Positions 25,749 to 35,474 of a stretch of DNA of 64,000 bases are shown piece after piece. A model generated the notes under the pieces. The model was not told where the DNA came from. It saw nothing but the letters and a program-made list of their open reading frames with translations, and ran no database searches. Location: positions 1 through 64,000 of the forward strand of contig NZ_JACIJM010000003.1 of assembly GCF_014199395.1 (NCBI RefSeq). Direction: 5' to 3'. Position numbers and translations under genes: made by a program. Numbering within the stretch: position 1 is the stretch's first letter; every line of letters begins with the position of its first letter. This stretch comes from Yoonia ponticola. GTDB taxonomy: Bacteria; Pseudomonadota; Alphaproteobacteria; Rhodobacterales; Rhodobacteraceae.

Positions 25749-27962
25749 CTATTTGTTCGCAGTCACCGTCAACGGGATCTCGCCCAGAACGACACCGCCT
25801 TGCCCCATGAAATACCGGATTTCGTAGTCACCAGCAGCGTCGGGCAAGCTGATCGATACGGGGTTACCGCTACTTGTGTAGGCATAAGACAGATACCCAT
25901 CCGCGCCCGCGTTCGCGATGCCGATATAGTCGCGCGAATAATCCGGCCCTTCCCACCCCACGATGATTTCGCCTTGCGTCACAGGAACCACCTGTTCCGC
26001 GACAAGCTGTGCTTTGACCTGCGAGACTGTCACGGGCTGGCTGTAAAGGATCACGCTATCTTGCGCCTGAATGTAACGGATTTCGAATTCACCAGCTGTG
26101 GCAGGCATGATTAGTTGCAACGGCGCGCCGTCTTTTGTGTAGGTGTAATTCACGTATTGGCCACCGCCGTCGCCAACGCTGGCGACGGAAATATAGTCAA
26201 GGTCATAGTTTGGACCGGTCCATGCGACCGTGACCGACGCCCCCATAGGCGCGGTGGCGGGCGCTGTCAGGTTGGCCGCAACTTCGTTGACGGTTAGGGT
26301 TTGGCGCGACAGCACAACATTGCCTTGCGCCACGATGTAGCGGATCTCGTAGGTGCCCGCCTCGGATGGCATCACAAGGTCAAGCGGTGTGCCTTCGTTA
26401 ACGTAAGTATAGTTTTCGTACTGCCCGCCCGCGACGTCAGGCTGTGCCACAGAGATGTAATCGCGGTCGTAGGCTGGACCCGTCCACCCGACCGAAACCG
26501 TTTCTCCTGCCATCGCTGTATCCGGTGCGGTCAATGATGCGCCCACGTCGCCCACCGTAATTTGGGATCGTGCGACGACGGTTTGCGCTTGATCCAAGAC
26601 ATAGCGGACCTCGTAATCACCTGGCTCTGACGGCATCACGAGCGTCAACGGATTGCCGTCTTTGGTGTAGGTATAGTTGATGTAAGTCCCATCTGCGGGG
26701 CCAACCGAGATATAATCACGCAGGTAATCGGGGCCATCCCAGCCGATTGTGATCGTTTCGCCTGCGGTGGCGGCTTCCGGTGCGATCAATGCGACTTTCA
26801 ACGGCGTGACTGTGATTTCACGCGCTGCCAGTTCGGTCTGATTGTCATCCGAGATATAGCGCAAAAGATAGGTGCCAGCGACGGGCGGCATTTGCAGTCC
26901 ATCCTCGGTCGTGTTCACGGTGTAAGTGTAGTTGATATAGGGCGTTCCGTTTTGCACGACGGCACCCACAGAAATGAAATCACGATCCGCATTTGGCCCC
27001 GTCCAATCAACCGCGATAGTCTCGCCAGCAATGGCGGTGTCTTGGGCGGTGATCGTGGCCTTTGGTTGCGGGACCGCAAGCACAACAGTCACGGTCTGCG
27101 CGGTCTCGGTGACGGTGAAATCAGCGATCGCCGCGATGTCGTTTACGGCATCATAGGCGCGAACTGTGTAGTTGCCCGCCGCAAGTTCAGTCGCATAGGA
27201 CGCAGCTGCGGGTGCTGCGATATTCACACTGTTACCCCCCGAAATATCCCATGTGACCTGCGCCGTTACATCGTCGCCACCCTCGCCACGGGTCGCGCGG
27301 AAATCGATACGTGTCAAAATCGGCTCGGGGTCTGGTTGGACAACGGCGGCGACTGTCGAGAGCGCTGCCGATAATTCTTCAGCATCTGACGCGGTTAGGA
27401 ACTGCCCGCCCGTCTCGTCCGCGATGCACTGCATTTGGGCCAAAGCGTCAGGTTCGGTCACGTCAAAGCCAACCACATGCGCCGTGAAGTCGATGCCAGC
27501 CTCGTTCAACGCGCGGGCTGCAGCACATGGATCGGGATTACAGGTCTCAATGCCGTCTGAGACGAGGATGACCGTGGCTGCGACTTCGGTATAGCGAAGC
27601 GCCTGTGCCGCCGCGATAATCGCGTCCGTCATCGGTGTTTTGCCGCGCGGGCTGATGGCGTTCACAGCGGCGAGAATTTCGCTGGCAGAGTTCGGAACCG
27701 GTGCCACGATGGTTTCGATATCGGCGCAATTCCCGCGCTCGCGGTGACCATAAACGGTCAGCCCTAGGTTCTCGTCCGGCGGAAAGTCAGCAAGGATCTG
27801 GCCAACAACATCGCGGGCAATCACGATTTTATTCACCCCGTCAATCTGGCCCCACATTGAACCGGACCCATCCAGAACGAGGATGGTGTTGGTGCGATCT
27901 TGGGCGGTAGCGAGGTTGGGAATAAAGCTAAGGCAAATGAGCAAGGCGGATAAAAAACGCAC
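25749..27962 (-). CDS. Exported VWA-domain protein with five C-terminal beta-type repeats
   Basis: A 737-residue protein. The signal peptide ends near ATAQ (about 21). A von Willebrand A domain (about 25-205) has a complete metal site: DGSGS at 31-35, the threonine in TPMTDA (about 109-114) and SDGIE (about 135). A linking beta domain (about 211-297) follows. The rest is five tandem repeats of 84-90 residues (starts near 301, 388, 472, 561 and 648), each with GET..V.W.GP, (R)DYISV, NYTYT and a MP..AG.YEIRY core. VWA proteins with MIDAS sites bind protein ligands in a metal-dependent way. It is monocistronic, and its partner is unknown. Confidence 0.85.
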   Translation of the reverse strand: MRFLSALLICLSFIPNLATAQDRTNTILVLDGSGSMWGQIDGVNKIVIARDVVGQILADFPPDENLGLTVYGHRERGNCADIETIVAPVPNSASEILAAVNAISPRGKTPMTDAIIAAAQALRYTEVAATVILVSDGIETCNPDPCAAARALNEAGIDFTAHVVGFDVTEPDALAQMQCIADETGGQFLTASDAEELSAALSTVAAVVQPDPEPILTRIDFRATRGEGGDDVTAQVTWDISGGNSVNIAAPAAASYATELAAGNYTVRAYDAVNDIAAIADFTVTETAQTVTVVLAVPQPKATITAQDTAIAGETIAVDWTGPNADRDFISVGAVVQNGTPYINYTYTVNTTEDGLQMPPVAGTYLLRYISDDNQTELAAREITVTPLKVALIAPEAATAGETITIGWDGPDYLRDYISVGPADGTYINYTYTKDGNPLTLVMPSEPGDYEVRYVLDQAQTVVARSQITVGDVGASLTAPDTAMAGETVSVGWTGPAYDRDYISVAQPDVAGGQYENYTYVNEGTPLDLVMPSEAGTYEIRYIVAQGNVVLSRQTLTVNEVAANLTAPATAPMGASVTVAWTGPNYDLDYISVASVGDGGGQYVNYTYTKDGAPLQLIMPATAGEFEIRYIQAQDSVILYSQPVTVSQVKAQLVAEQVVPVTQGEIIVGWEGPDYSRDYIGIANAGADGYLSYAYTSSGNPVSISLPDAAGDYEIRYFMGQGGVVLGEIPLTVTANK
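25752..27062 (-). repeat. Five tandem 84-90-codon repeats inside the VWA gene
   Basis: The repeated protein unit keeps a W-x-GP motif, a DYIS (or DFIS/DYIG) strand, an NYTYT (or SYAYT) strand and a closing EIRY strand. At DNA level the copies are diverged, so the array is old rather than a recent slippage expansion. The first copy is the most different. Confidence 0.85.
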
Positions 27963-28044
27963 AGTAAGTCCTCTCGAAAAGAAGATTTATGGTCGAAGGG
28001 TGCGCTCTATTTGACGCAGGGTCAAGGACGTCGTGGATTGCGTG

Positions 28045-28194
28045 TCAGGATCGCGCTGAAGTCGAATTGCGCGCATTGCGGCACCGGACCGAGCAATAGC
28101 GCACATCCTCCCAGTTCTTTTCCCACTTCTTGCGCCAGCTAAAGCTACGCATACAGATCGGGCATATCTTTTGCGGCAAGTTACACTTTTTCAT
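28045..28194 (-). CDS. DUF2256 family small zinc-ribbon-like protein
   Basis: The 49-residue product begins [16 protein letters not shown], continues with the conserved [18 protein letters not shown] stretch and ends with CRNAR. The cysteine pairs CPIC and YCSVRC look like a zinc ribbon. It overlaps the 3' end of the photolyase gene by 14 bases. DUF2256 is known to sit beside or be fused to this photolyase/cryptochrome type; its function is unknown. Confidence 0.88.
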   Translation of the reverse strand: MKKCNLPQKICPICMRSFSWRKKWEKNWEDVRYCSVRCRNARNSTSARS

Positions 28195-29713
28195 CGGCTG
28201 CGATCTGCTTGAAAAACCTGTCGGTATCCATTCGGATCGCATCCCGCTTGTCGTCTGACATGCGATCTAAGGTTTTGTACATAAAACCCATCCTTGGATT
28301 GCCGCGCAGTTTGTCTGCGTTCCGGTCGATAAAATCCCAATACAGATAGTTGAAAGGGCATGCGTTGGGTCCGTTTTTAACCGTGTGTTTATACCGACAT
28401 GACCCGCAATAATTCGACATTTTGTTGATATAAGCGCCGCTGGCTGCGTATGGTTTTGACGCCATCACCCCGCCGTCTGCGAACAGGATCATGCCGCTTA
28501 CATTGGGCAATTCGACCCATTCATAGGCGTCGGCGTAAACGAGCAAGTACCAGTCATTGACCTGTTCGGGGTCCAATCCCGCGATCAAAGCGAAATTGCC
28601 CAAGACCATCAGACGTTGAATATGATGGGCGTATGCGTTCTGTTTGGTCTCGGTGATGCACTGCCGCATGCAGTTCATTTGCGTGTCTGCGGTCCAGTAG
28701 AATTCGGGCAAAGAGCGATTGGCATCGAGCGCATTCATCGTCTTGTAATCAGGCATTTTCAGCCAATAAATCCCGCGCACATATTCGCGCCAGCCTAAGA
28801 TTTGGCGAATGAAACCTTCCACCGCGTTCAGCGGTGCGTCCCCTTCATGATAGGCGGCTTCGGCGCGGGCGATGCATTCCAGCGGCGTCAAAAGCCCGCA
28901 GTTCAAATAGAGCCCGATGTGACTGTGATACATCCAAGGCTCGTCTTGGATCATCGCGTCTTGGTAATCGCCAAACATGGCGAGCCGTTCGTCGACAAAC
29001 ATGTCCAAGGCTTGCAAGGCCCCGTCGCGTGTCACCGCAAAATGAAACGGGTCGATGTTACCGAAATGATCCGCAAAATGGTCCGTCACTAGCGTGATGA
29101 CGTCTTCTGTGATCGCGTCAATCTCTGCGTGAAACGGCGCAGGCACAGACAGATTTTTGGGCGGCGATTTCCGGTTGTCGGCGTCATAATTCCACTGTCC
29201 GCCGATTGGCCCGTCGTCTGTCATCAGCACGCCGTATTTCTGGCGCATCTCGCGATAGAAATACTCCATGCGAAGCTGTTTTCGGTCTGTCGCCCATGTC
29301 GCAAATTCTTCTGTCGTACACAGGAACCGGTCGTCAGGGCGGATGGACACAGGGGTCCCGATCTCGTCGGCCCATTGCTGCATATCCATCAGCAAACGGT
29401 GTTCGCCCGGCGACGTGACAATGACTTCGTCAATGCTATGTTCGTTCATGAGACGTGCGACTTCGCCGCGCAATGACCCTGTATTTTCGGGGTCGTCATA
29501 ATGCACGTATTGCACGTTGAACCCATCGGTTTTGAGGGTCTGCGCGAAATGGCGCATCGCTGAAAACAAGAACACGATCTTCTTCTTGTGATGTTTGACG
29601 TAGGTCGCTTCCTCGCGCACCTCGCACATCAAAATCATGTCGTCTTTGTCGGCGTCAGCGAGGCTGGACATCGATAAAGACAGCTGGTCGCCTAAGATCA
29701 GTCGCAGTTTCAT
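28181..29713 (-). CDS. phrB: FeS-type (6-4) photolyase/cryptochrome (PhrB/FeS-BCP group)
   Basis: The 510-residue flavoprotein begins [10 protein letters not shown], the signature start of the photolyase-related group that uses a [4Fe-4S] cluster. Four cysteines fit the cluster ligands: one in CMRQC, two in YCGSC and one in NACPF (last three at about 430-450). In characterised members light-driven electron transfer repairs (6-4) photoproducts or signals. It overlaps the upstream MFS gene by four bases and the downstream DUF2256 gene by 14 bases, so all three form one tight operon. Confidence 0.93.
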   Translation of the reverse strand: MKLRLILGDQLSLSMSSLADADKDDMILMCEVREEATYVKHHKKKIVFLFSAMRHFAQTLKTDGFNVQYVHYDDPENTGSLRGEVARLMNEHSIDEVIVTSPGEHRLLMDMQQWADEIGTPVSIRPDDRFLCTTEEFATWATDRKQLRMEYFYREMRQKYGVLMTDDGPIGGQWNYDADNRKSPPKNLSVPAPFHAEIDAITEDVITLVTDHFADHFGNIDPFHFAVTRDGALQALDMFVDERLAMFGDYQDAMIQDEPWMYHSHIGLYLNCGLLTPLECIARAEAAYHEGDAPLNAVEGFIRQILGWREYVRGIYWLKMPDYKTMNALDANRSLPEFYWTADTQMNCMRQCITETKQNAYAHHIQRLMVLGNFALIAGLDPEQVNDWYLLVYADAYEWVELPNVSGMILFADGGVMASKPYAASGAYINKMSNYCGSCRYKHTVKNGPNACPFNYLYWDFIDRNADKLRGNPRMGFMYKTLDRMSDDKRDAIRMDTDRFFKQIAADEKV

Positions 29714-30936
29714 TGCGGTGTCCCTTCTATATCGTCTGGTAATCGCGCCACGAACACGAGCGCCAACAGCTTGAGTGCACAGGGAAATAGCGCGTAGAGC
29801 ACGTTCAGCGACAGCACGGCCTCTGCAGTATTCTGCACACCGGGCGTGAACTGAGCGAGTTGAAGCGCGGGCAAAACGATTGCCGCTGCCACCGCCAATG
29901 AGATCTTAGCGGCAAAAGCCCAAACGCCAAAACCGATGCCTGTTGCGACCCCTTTCTTGACCAGTGCTGTGGCAAATAATGCAGGCAGGATCACCATGTC
30001 CGCGCCCAAGGCGGCCCCCGACACCAGACATATTACGCCGAACTGCCACGCCGCACCTGCTGGCAGAAAGAAGGCACCGATGAATGATAAAATCGCAAAG
30101 CTCATCGCACAGAGCAGAACCTGACGAGCGCCAAGGTTTGCTGCGAGCTTTGACCAAATTGGTGCGGACAATCCGGCGGCCAAGAAAAACAATAACAGGA
30201 ACAGCCCTGATAAGTCCGGTAGGCCTAACCTGTCCTCGACAAAGAACAAAAACAGCGTCGAGGTGACAGCAACGGGTAGCGCGTTGAGTAATGCAATCAC
30301 AAGCAGCTGAAGGATCGTCGGCTGAAACAATGCGCGGAACGGCTGGCTTGCGGTTTCCTGCGCTGCAATCGGCACCCAAAACGATTTACTGACGCGCCAG
30401 ACAATCAGCGACGCCGCGACCAGAAGCGCCCCAAAGATCGCGTAGGCCTGCAACGCGCCAAAATAGATACCAAGCACGCCGGGAGCGATGACGGCCACCA
30501 CGATCCCCGCAAGCGCGCCCGTCTCGCGCAAACCAGCGAACCGCAGGTGTTCGGCGCGTCCGTTATTGCCAATCAGTTCAGCGCCTTGGCCGTAGAAAAG
30601 GATGGTCCCAAGGCTAAAGGCCGTGAAGACTAGAACCAGCCCAACAGTCAGGCCAAATACGTCTGGCTGCATCACAAAGGCGATGAAAAACCCAAGGCCC
30701 ATGCCCGCAAAGGCAAGTGCCGCGAATAGCGCGCGCTTTGTCCGAAACTTATCAATCAACCGCCCGAGCAGCGGATCTTGTATAAAGTCCAAGGCGCGAA
30801 GCCCGAACAGAATAACCCCAATTGTCCCCAACCCGATGCCAAGCTCTGCGGCGTACCGTGGCAGATGGATATAAAGCGGGATGCCAGCCGAGGACAGAAA
30901 TGCGGCGACGGCAGGAACTGTTAATCGGTTATTCAT
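29710..30936 (-). CDS. MFS/GPH-type transporter in the photolyase operon
   Basis: A 408-residue membrane protein with about twelve segments. The DFIQDPLLGRLIDKFRTKRA loop (about 50-69) is characteristic of the glycoside-pentoside-hexuronide (MFS_2) group of cation symporters. The start at 30936 was chosen because GGAG lies five bases upstream; two upstream ATGs lack a site. Its substrate is unknown. Co-transcription with the photolyase recurs in this bacterial group. Confidence 0.85.
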   Translation of the reverse strand: MNNRLTVPAVAAFLSSAGIPLYIHLPRYAAELGIGLGTIGVILFGLRALDFIQDPLLGRLIDKFRTKRALFAALAFAGMGLGFFIAFVMQPDVFGLTVGLVLVFTAFSLGTILFYGQGAELIGNNGRAEHLRFAGLRETGALAGIVVAVIAPGVLGIYFGALQAYAIFGALLVAASLIVWRVSKSFWVPIAAQETASQPFRALFQPTILQLLVIALLNALPVAVTSTLFLFFVEDRLGLPDLSGLFLLLFFLAAGLSAPIWSKLAANLGARQVLLCAMSFAILSFIGAFFLPAGAAWQFGVICLVSGAALGADMVILPALFATALVKKGVATGIGFGVWAFAAKISLAVAAAIVLPALQLAQFTPGVQNTAEAVLSLNVLYALFPCALKLLALVFVARLPDDIEGTPQ

Positions 30937-31050
30937 GATATCTCCAAACACACTTAATTTACGCATCAAGCGCGTGTTTGGATCATTTTACGAGATAGGG
31001 ATGTGGCGCGGTGTTTGCGATTTTGGCTTTATGAAACCGCCTTTTTGGTT

Positions 31051-31380
31051 TTAGCCTTTTAGCAACGCACTCTGCACCGCGTCATCCCACCCCAGATAGA
31101 ACGTATCCTGCTCGCGGATAATCGGACGCGCCATCACTTTTGGGCGGGCGTTAATCTGGGCCTCAGCTTCGGAGTTCTTCAGCCAATCATTGAGTGCGCG
31201 GTAATCATTCGAGGTGCGATCCACCAGTTGGTCGCCAAACTCTGCGATCAATTCGTCCAGTTCGGTTTCGGTCAGCGGTTCTGCTCTGACATCACGAAAT
31301 GTAATTTCCTTGCCGTCCGCTTCCAAGGCTTTGCGTGCCTTTTGGCAAATCGCACAGGTGGGCAATCCATAGATAATCAT
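31051..31380 (-). CDS. ArsC/Spx-family thioredoxin-fold protein
   Basis: The 109-residue protein starts at 31380 after AAAGGAG. The N-terminal active site reads CAICQKA, and the Spx/ArsC-like RPIIRE segment is present near residue 88. The CxxC pair differs from classic glutaredoxin-linked arsenate reductases, which have one N-terminal cysteine. It may be a YffB-type reductase. No arsenic-resistance genes lie nearby. Confidence 0.8.
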   Translation of the reverse strand: MIIYGLPTCAICQKARKALEADGKEITFRDVRAEPLTETELDELIAEFGDQLVDRTSNDYRALNDWLKNSEAEAQINARPKVMARPIIREQDTFYLGWDDAVQSALLKG

Positions 31381-31564
31381 GTCGCAAACTCCTTTGGCGC
31401 ATAGCTGACCATCTTGCATCGACCGCGGCGATGCAACCGGTTCATGCATCCCTGCCCCAATGCACACCTTGGTTGCACGACGAGTTTTTGCGGCATCTGC
31501 AACAAAGAGACAGCTTTCGGTTGCTGTGTTATGCTTGCAAGGTATCCGTGTAATGAGGTCATTC

Positions 31565-31996
31565 ATGTTAACCACAACCCGCGTAATTCTAATCCTACTT
31601 GGCGTGTCGGCTATCGCAATCGGACTGATGGTCGTAGTCTTCGGAGCAGACGCAACGGCACGTATTTTCAGTGACACTATTGGCATGGCGATAGGATCGA
31701 CGCCCTATGCTGGCGGATTGGAACACGTCAATGTTGACAGCGAAATGCGGTTTTTTTCGGTGTTCTGGATTGCTTATGGCGCAGTGCTTTTGTGGCTTTC
31801 AACGAGACTAGTGAGCCACGCACAATGGGTCTATGCCGCAATCGCCCTGTTCTTTTCGGGCGGCGTCGCCCGTCTATTTTCGCTTGCGTCACTTGGCTGG
31901 CCAGACCCGTTGTTCATGGGTCTTATGACGATTGAACTGGCTGGTCCAATCATTGTCGCGGGAATTTTTACCCTTGGTCTACGCGCAAGAAAATGA
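31565..31996 (+). CDS. DUF4345 family membrane protein
   Basis: The 143-residue protein has four predicted membrane helices (about 5-25, 62-80, 88-106 and 116-138). The start at 31565 follows GAGG. The segment EMRFFSVFWIAYGAVLL is typical of DUF4345. Function is unknown. It is divergent from the ArsC-like gene and ends three bases before the convergent LysR gene. Confidence 0.8.
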   Translation: MLTTTRVILILLGVSAIAIGLMVVVFGADATARIFSDTIGMAIGSTPYAGGLEHVNVDSEMRFFSVFWIAYGAVLLWLSTRLVSHAQWVYAAIALFFSGGVARLFSLASLGWPDPLFMGLMTIELAGPIIVAGIFTLGLRARK

Positions 31997-31999
31997 GCG

Positions 32000-32884
32000 T
32001 CACCGCGCCTTGTGTTGCATAATAAAGTCGCTCACCGCAGCCACGCGCGCGATTTCGCTGCGTCCTTTACGTGCGATCATCCACAGATCGTGGTAGTGTT
32101 TTTGCGGCAGTCGAATGATCGCCACGTCCTGCTTGTTCGTAAAAGCATCGACGCCGGATTTGGGCAATATGGTATAGCCTAGCCCCTGTGCGACGGGCAT
32201 GGGGATTTGACCGATTTGGTTCACGAAGGTGCGAACCCGCAGGCGGTCCGCCCCTTTGTAATCCTTTGGGAAGTTCAGCGAAAACAGATCATTCGCGTAG
32301 GCGTAGCCGTCTGGATGCGCGACAAAACCGAGGTCGTTCAGCATTTGCAGATCAAACGTTTGCCCTGCCAAAGATCGCGGCACGACAAGACACAATTCTT
32401 CACGCCCGAGTGCGACGGCCTCTAGTCGCGGATGGTTGATCGGTTCGGCAATGACGCCCAGATCAAAATCTCCGCTCAGAACGGAAGTCACAATGCCGCC
32501 GTGCGGCGCGGCGGTGACGTTAATTACAAGTTCGGGCGCGTGCTGCATCCGGTTGAGCAGATGCGGATAAAGCCACATTGCAAAGCTGCCGGAACAGCCG
32601 ATACTGATCTCGCCGACGTCTGGACGATCGACTTGGATCGCGTCCTGAAGGGCGCGTTCTTGCTGGCGTCGCGCGGTCCCAATCGCCAACACCGCTTCGC
32701 CTGCGGGTGTCAACGTAAACGACTTTCCATCCTTTAAGATCAGCGGCTTGCCGACTTGCGACGCGAGCTTGTTCAAGTGTTGCGACACGCCCGGTTGGGT
32801 CATCCCCAACAGGTCCGCCGTGCGTGTGAAATGCCCGACTTCGCAGAGCGTCGTAAAGGTGTCCAACCACGTAGCGTTTAGCAT
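32000..32884 (-). CDS. LysR-family transcriptional regulator
   Basis: A 294-residue regulator with the LysR helix-turn-helix at about 5-65 (ATWLDTFTTLCEVGHFTRTA, TQPGVSQHL) and a periplasmic-binding-like effector domain. It is divergent from a VOC-family gene with a perfect dyad over its own start. The target is most likely that gene and itself. Confidence 0.92.
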   Translation of the reverse strand: MLNATWLDTFTTLCEVGHFTRTADLLGMTQPGVSQHLNKLASQVGKPLILKDGKSFTLTPAGEAVLAIGTARRQQERALQDAIQVDRPDVGEISIGCSGSFAMWLYPHLLNRMQHAPELVINVTAAPHGGIVTSVLSGDFDLGVIAEPINHPRLEAVALGREELCLVVPRSLAGQTFDLQMLNDLGFVAHPDGYAYANDLFSLNFPKDYKGADRLRVRTFVNQIGQIPMPVAQGLGYTILPKSGVDAFTNKQDVAIIRLPQKHYHDLWMIARKGRSEIARVAAVSDFIMQHKAR

Positions 32885-32897
32885 GTGAGTCTCACAT
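32883..32897. promoter_or_regulatory. LysR-type operator overlapping the regulator start
   Basis: ATGTGAG, one T, then CTCACAT: a perfect 15-base dyad that also fits the T-N11-A rule (T at 32884, A at 32896). It overlaps the LysR start codon, so binding would repress the regulator and could activate the divergent VOC gene 85 bases away. Confidence 0.55.
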
Positions 32898-32981
32898 ATT
32901 TATGAAAACCATATCGAATGATAATTTTTAATACAGGCGTAGTCCATCTAAATCACGTTCAACACTACAAAAGGAAATACC

Positions 32982-33479
32982 ATGCAACCGACACCGCGCT
33001 CATTCTCTCACATCGGTCTGTCTGTCCCTGATTTGGACAAGGCGATCACATTCTACGGCGACGTGCTAGGCTTTTACGTCATCATGGAACCGACCGTCAT
33101 TGTCGAAGACGACAGTGATATCGGCCAGATGTGCTCTGACGTTTTTGGCAAAGGTTGGGGCCGGATGCGTATCGCGCATTTGGCGACGGCTGACCGTATC
33201 GGGTTCGAACTGTTCGAATTTGAAGGAAACGAAGCACCCAGCGACAACCTCAACTACAGGCAACACGGCACGTTCCATTTTGCCATTCAGGACCCTAACC
33301 TAGAAGACCTGTTGGCCAAGATCGTCGCAGCGGGCGGAAAGCAACGGATGCCCGTGCGCGAATATTTCCCCAATGATAAACCCTACCGCATGGTCTACGT
33401 CGAAGACCCGTTTGGCATCGTCTTTGAACTGTATAGCCACAGCTATGAGCTAACGTATTCGAACGGCGCGTATTCTTGA
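32982..33479 (+). CDS. VOC-family (glyoxalase/dioxygenase fold) protein
   Basis: The 165-residue protein has two VOC beta-alpha-beta-beta-beta repeats. Likely metal ligands are H in SHIGLSV (about 9), E in GFELFEFE (about 79), H in FHFAI (about 96) and E in IVFELYSHS (about 151). AAAGGAAA precedes the ATG. Its substrate is unknown; the divergent LysR gene suggests a catabolic or detoxifying role. Confidence 0.85.
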   Translation: MQPTPRSFSHIGLSVPDLDKAITFYGDVLGFYVIMEPTVIVEDDSDIGQMCSDVFGKGWGRMRIAHLATADRIGFELFEFEGNEAPSDNLNYRQHGTFHFAIQDPNLEDLLAKIVAAGGKQRMPVREYFPNDKPYRMVYVEDPFGIVFELYSHSYELTYSNGAYS

Positions 33480-33500
33480 GGTCAGAGCCTGCATGTGACC

Positions 33501-35474
33501 TTATTCATCATGCACCCAAGGCCGTGCTTGTTTAATAACTAAGTCCCCGTCGCGGTCGATCTTAAACTCGATATCCATTGCGAATGTCGCGTCAGTGGAT
33601 CGACCGTACAACGCCCCGAAATGTGTTTGGATCAAGCGCATTTGTTCTGTCAGCACGAGCAAATCGTCGGGCTGGATCACACGGCTATCGTCGCCAATCA
33701 GCGACGACCTGCGGATATAGATCATCTCGTAGGGACGGTCAGGCGTGCCGTTCAAGTCTTTCATGATCAGCAGTTCTTCGGCAGTTTCCGCACCCGTTGG
33801 ATTTGTGATCAGGTCTTCACCGATTTGTGCGTTCACATAGTAGCCGTCGAAGGTGTCGAAATAGAGATTGCGTGTGATGGCTACGCCGTTGACCCGTTCG
33901 TCGTCAAAATTCGGGTGGACAAGTACGCCCATCGCCGAGGTCAGATGATCGATGCGGTAGAAGGCACGCTCCTCAAATGCGCGAAAATTCCACAGACTGG
34001 CCCAGACTTGTTTGATCGATTTCTGGATGTGGCCTTCGCCTGCGCGGTGCGTGTAGCTGTCGTAAAGGCCCGCGCCGGTAAAGCCGATCCGGTCTTCGGC
34101 ATTTGCGCTAGAGCGGCAGCGCGGTGTGGTCCCTTCTGGAAACGCGCGGTGCATCGCGTCCAACATGTCAGCCATCGGCGTAGGCATGTCGGCTGCTTTG
34201 ATTAGCTTACGAAAGTCCTTGAGCATGTCTTTGCGTATCGCGGCATCGGCAATGAAATCGGCATCAGCCATCATCGCGGTGGCGTGGTCGTAGAACCCGT
34301 TGGCGATCATGAAGGTGTCGTAGAATGAAAACGGCACTGCGAACCCATCGGGCACAAATTGTGGATCAATGGCGCGGCGCAACTCTGCCACACCTGCGGC
34401 TTTGCCGCCGTAGCCATTTGCCTGGCTGAAGGTAAGATCATCAAGCGGTAGGATTGCCCTTGCCTGAATGTCACGCTCTGGGAATGTCGCATCGCGTGGA
34501 CGTCTGGCGTTTTGGCTGTCACGCAATTCTTGCTGCGTCGCCTCGCGCACTTGGATTTCGTCAGGTGTCACGGCGAGCCAGATCACTTTGCCAATGAACT
34601 GATCCAATGGGGCGACTGTCGCCGCATTCCGCAGATATGCGTTGGGGATGCCGTTCTGTTGGGCGCGTAAATTCACGTGCGACAGTGGTGTTTGCGGCGC
34701 AGAGGTAATCACACCCGCGACAAGCGGCAGATCGTTCGGCAAGCGGTCATAGATCACGATATCAGAGGGTGCTGGCGGACGGCTATCAGTGTCGCTGATC
34801 ACGCGCAATTCACCAACCGCCTCGCCGAGATTCAGCGGGTTGTAGTCGGTTGCCTCGAAAATTTCCGATGTCGCGATGGTCCGAATCTTGTTGGCCGCAT
34901 AGGTCTCTGCCTCGCGCACAAAAAGCTGTTCCTGCATATCGCCAGACGGATGATAGGCGAGCGTTTCGCTTGCGAATGGCATTGCCGCGGCGAGCAGATG
35001 GAAACTGCGCCCGACGTGTTTGACGCTGACTGGATCCGTCGGCCAAAACTGAAGCGCATAAAGACCGGGTTCACCGTTGGGCCGCGTATAGTTGTCGAAC
35101 GCAAGGATCGACCCCACCAGAAAGCGGCGTTCATCCGTAAAATACGTCACGCGGTTAAAATCCGAGATCGACAAGTCGGACACCAAAAAGTCCCGCACAA
35201 ACCCATAGTGCAACGGATGCAGGTTGGAATTTATGAAAAACAACGACGGCATGTTAGTGTCGAAATCGGCCAAGACAAATTTCATTTCGCGCACACCTAG
35301 CGCACCGGGCACATCGTCACGCACAGCAAACGCATCAAACTCGGCGCGCGTTGCGAGGAAAATGGCACTATCCAAGCCTGAAATCGGGCGCGGCGGCGCA
35401 GGCGTATAGGGCATATCGATCAACGTCGGCAACGTTGGAAGGCGCGGAAAAGTCGGGGCATGGCGGATTGTCAT
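33501..35474 (-). CDS. PEP/pyruvate-binding dikinase-like protein with GWD-type domain order
   Basis: The 657-residue protein starts at 35474 after GGAGAG; the longer frame from 35618 adds an unlikely leader. An N-terminal domain of unknown type (about 1-225) is followed by a swivelling phosphohistidine-type domain with TPLSHVNLRA (H about 266), then a C-terminal ATP-grasp (PPDK_N) domain (about 375-657) with KAAGVAELRR and RCRSSANAED. In PEP synthase the ATP-grasp domain comes first; here it is last, as in plant glucan-water dikinases. Substrate and product are unknown. It stands alone near tRNA-Asn. Confidence 0.78.
   Translation of the reverse strand: MTIRHAPTFPRLPTLPTLIDMPYTPAPPRPISGLDSAIFLATRAEFDAFAVRDDVPGALGVREMKFVLADFDTNMPSLFFINSNLHPLHYGFVRDFLVSDLSISDFNRVTYFTDERRFLVGSILAFDNYTRPNGEPGLYALQFWPTDPVSVKHVGRSFHLLAAAMPFASETLAYHPSGDMQEQLFVREAETYAANKIRTIATSEIFEATDYNPLNLGEAVGELRVISDTDSRPPAPSDIVIYDRLPNDLPLVAGVITSAPQTPLSHVNLRAQQNGIPNAYLRNAATVAPLDQFIGKVIWLAVTPDEIQVREATQQELRDSQNARRPRDATFPERDIQARAILPLDDLTFSQANGYGGKAAGVAELRRAIDPQFVPDGFAVPFSFYDTFMIANGFYDHATAMMADADFIADAAIRKDMLKDFRKLIKAADMPTPMADMLDAMHRAFPEGTTPRCRSSANAEDRIGFTGAGLYDSYTHRAGEGHIQKSIKQVWASLWNFRAFEERAFYRIDHLTSAMGVLVHPNFDDERVNGVAITRNLYFDTFDGYYVNAQIGEDLITNPTGAETAEELLIMKDLNGTPDRPYEMIYIRRSSLIGDDSRVIQPDDLLVLTEQMRLIQTHFGALYGRSTDATFAMDIEFKIDRDGDLVIKQARPWVHDE

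Noticed and set aside
33479-33501. Short inverted repeat AGGTCA...TGACCT between convergent genes
   Set aside because: Only six base pairs with a long loop and no T tract, so not listed as a terminator.
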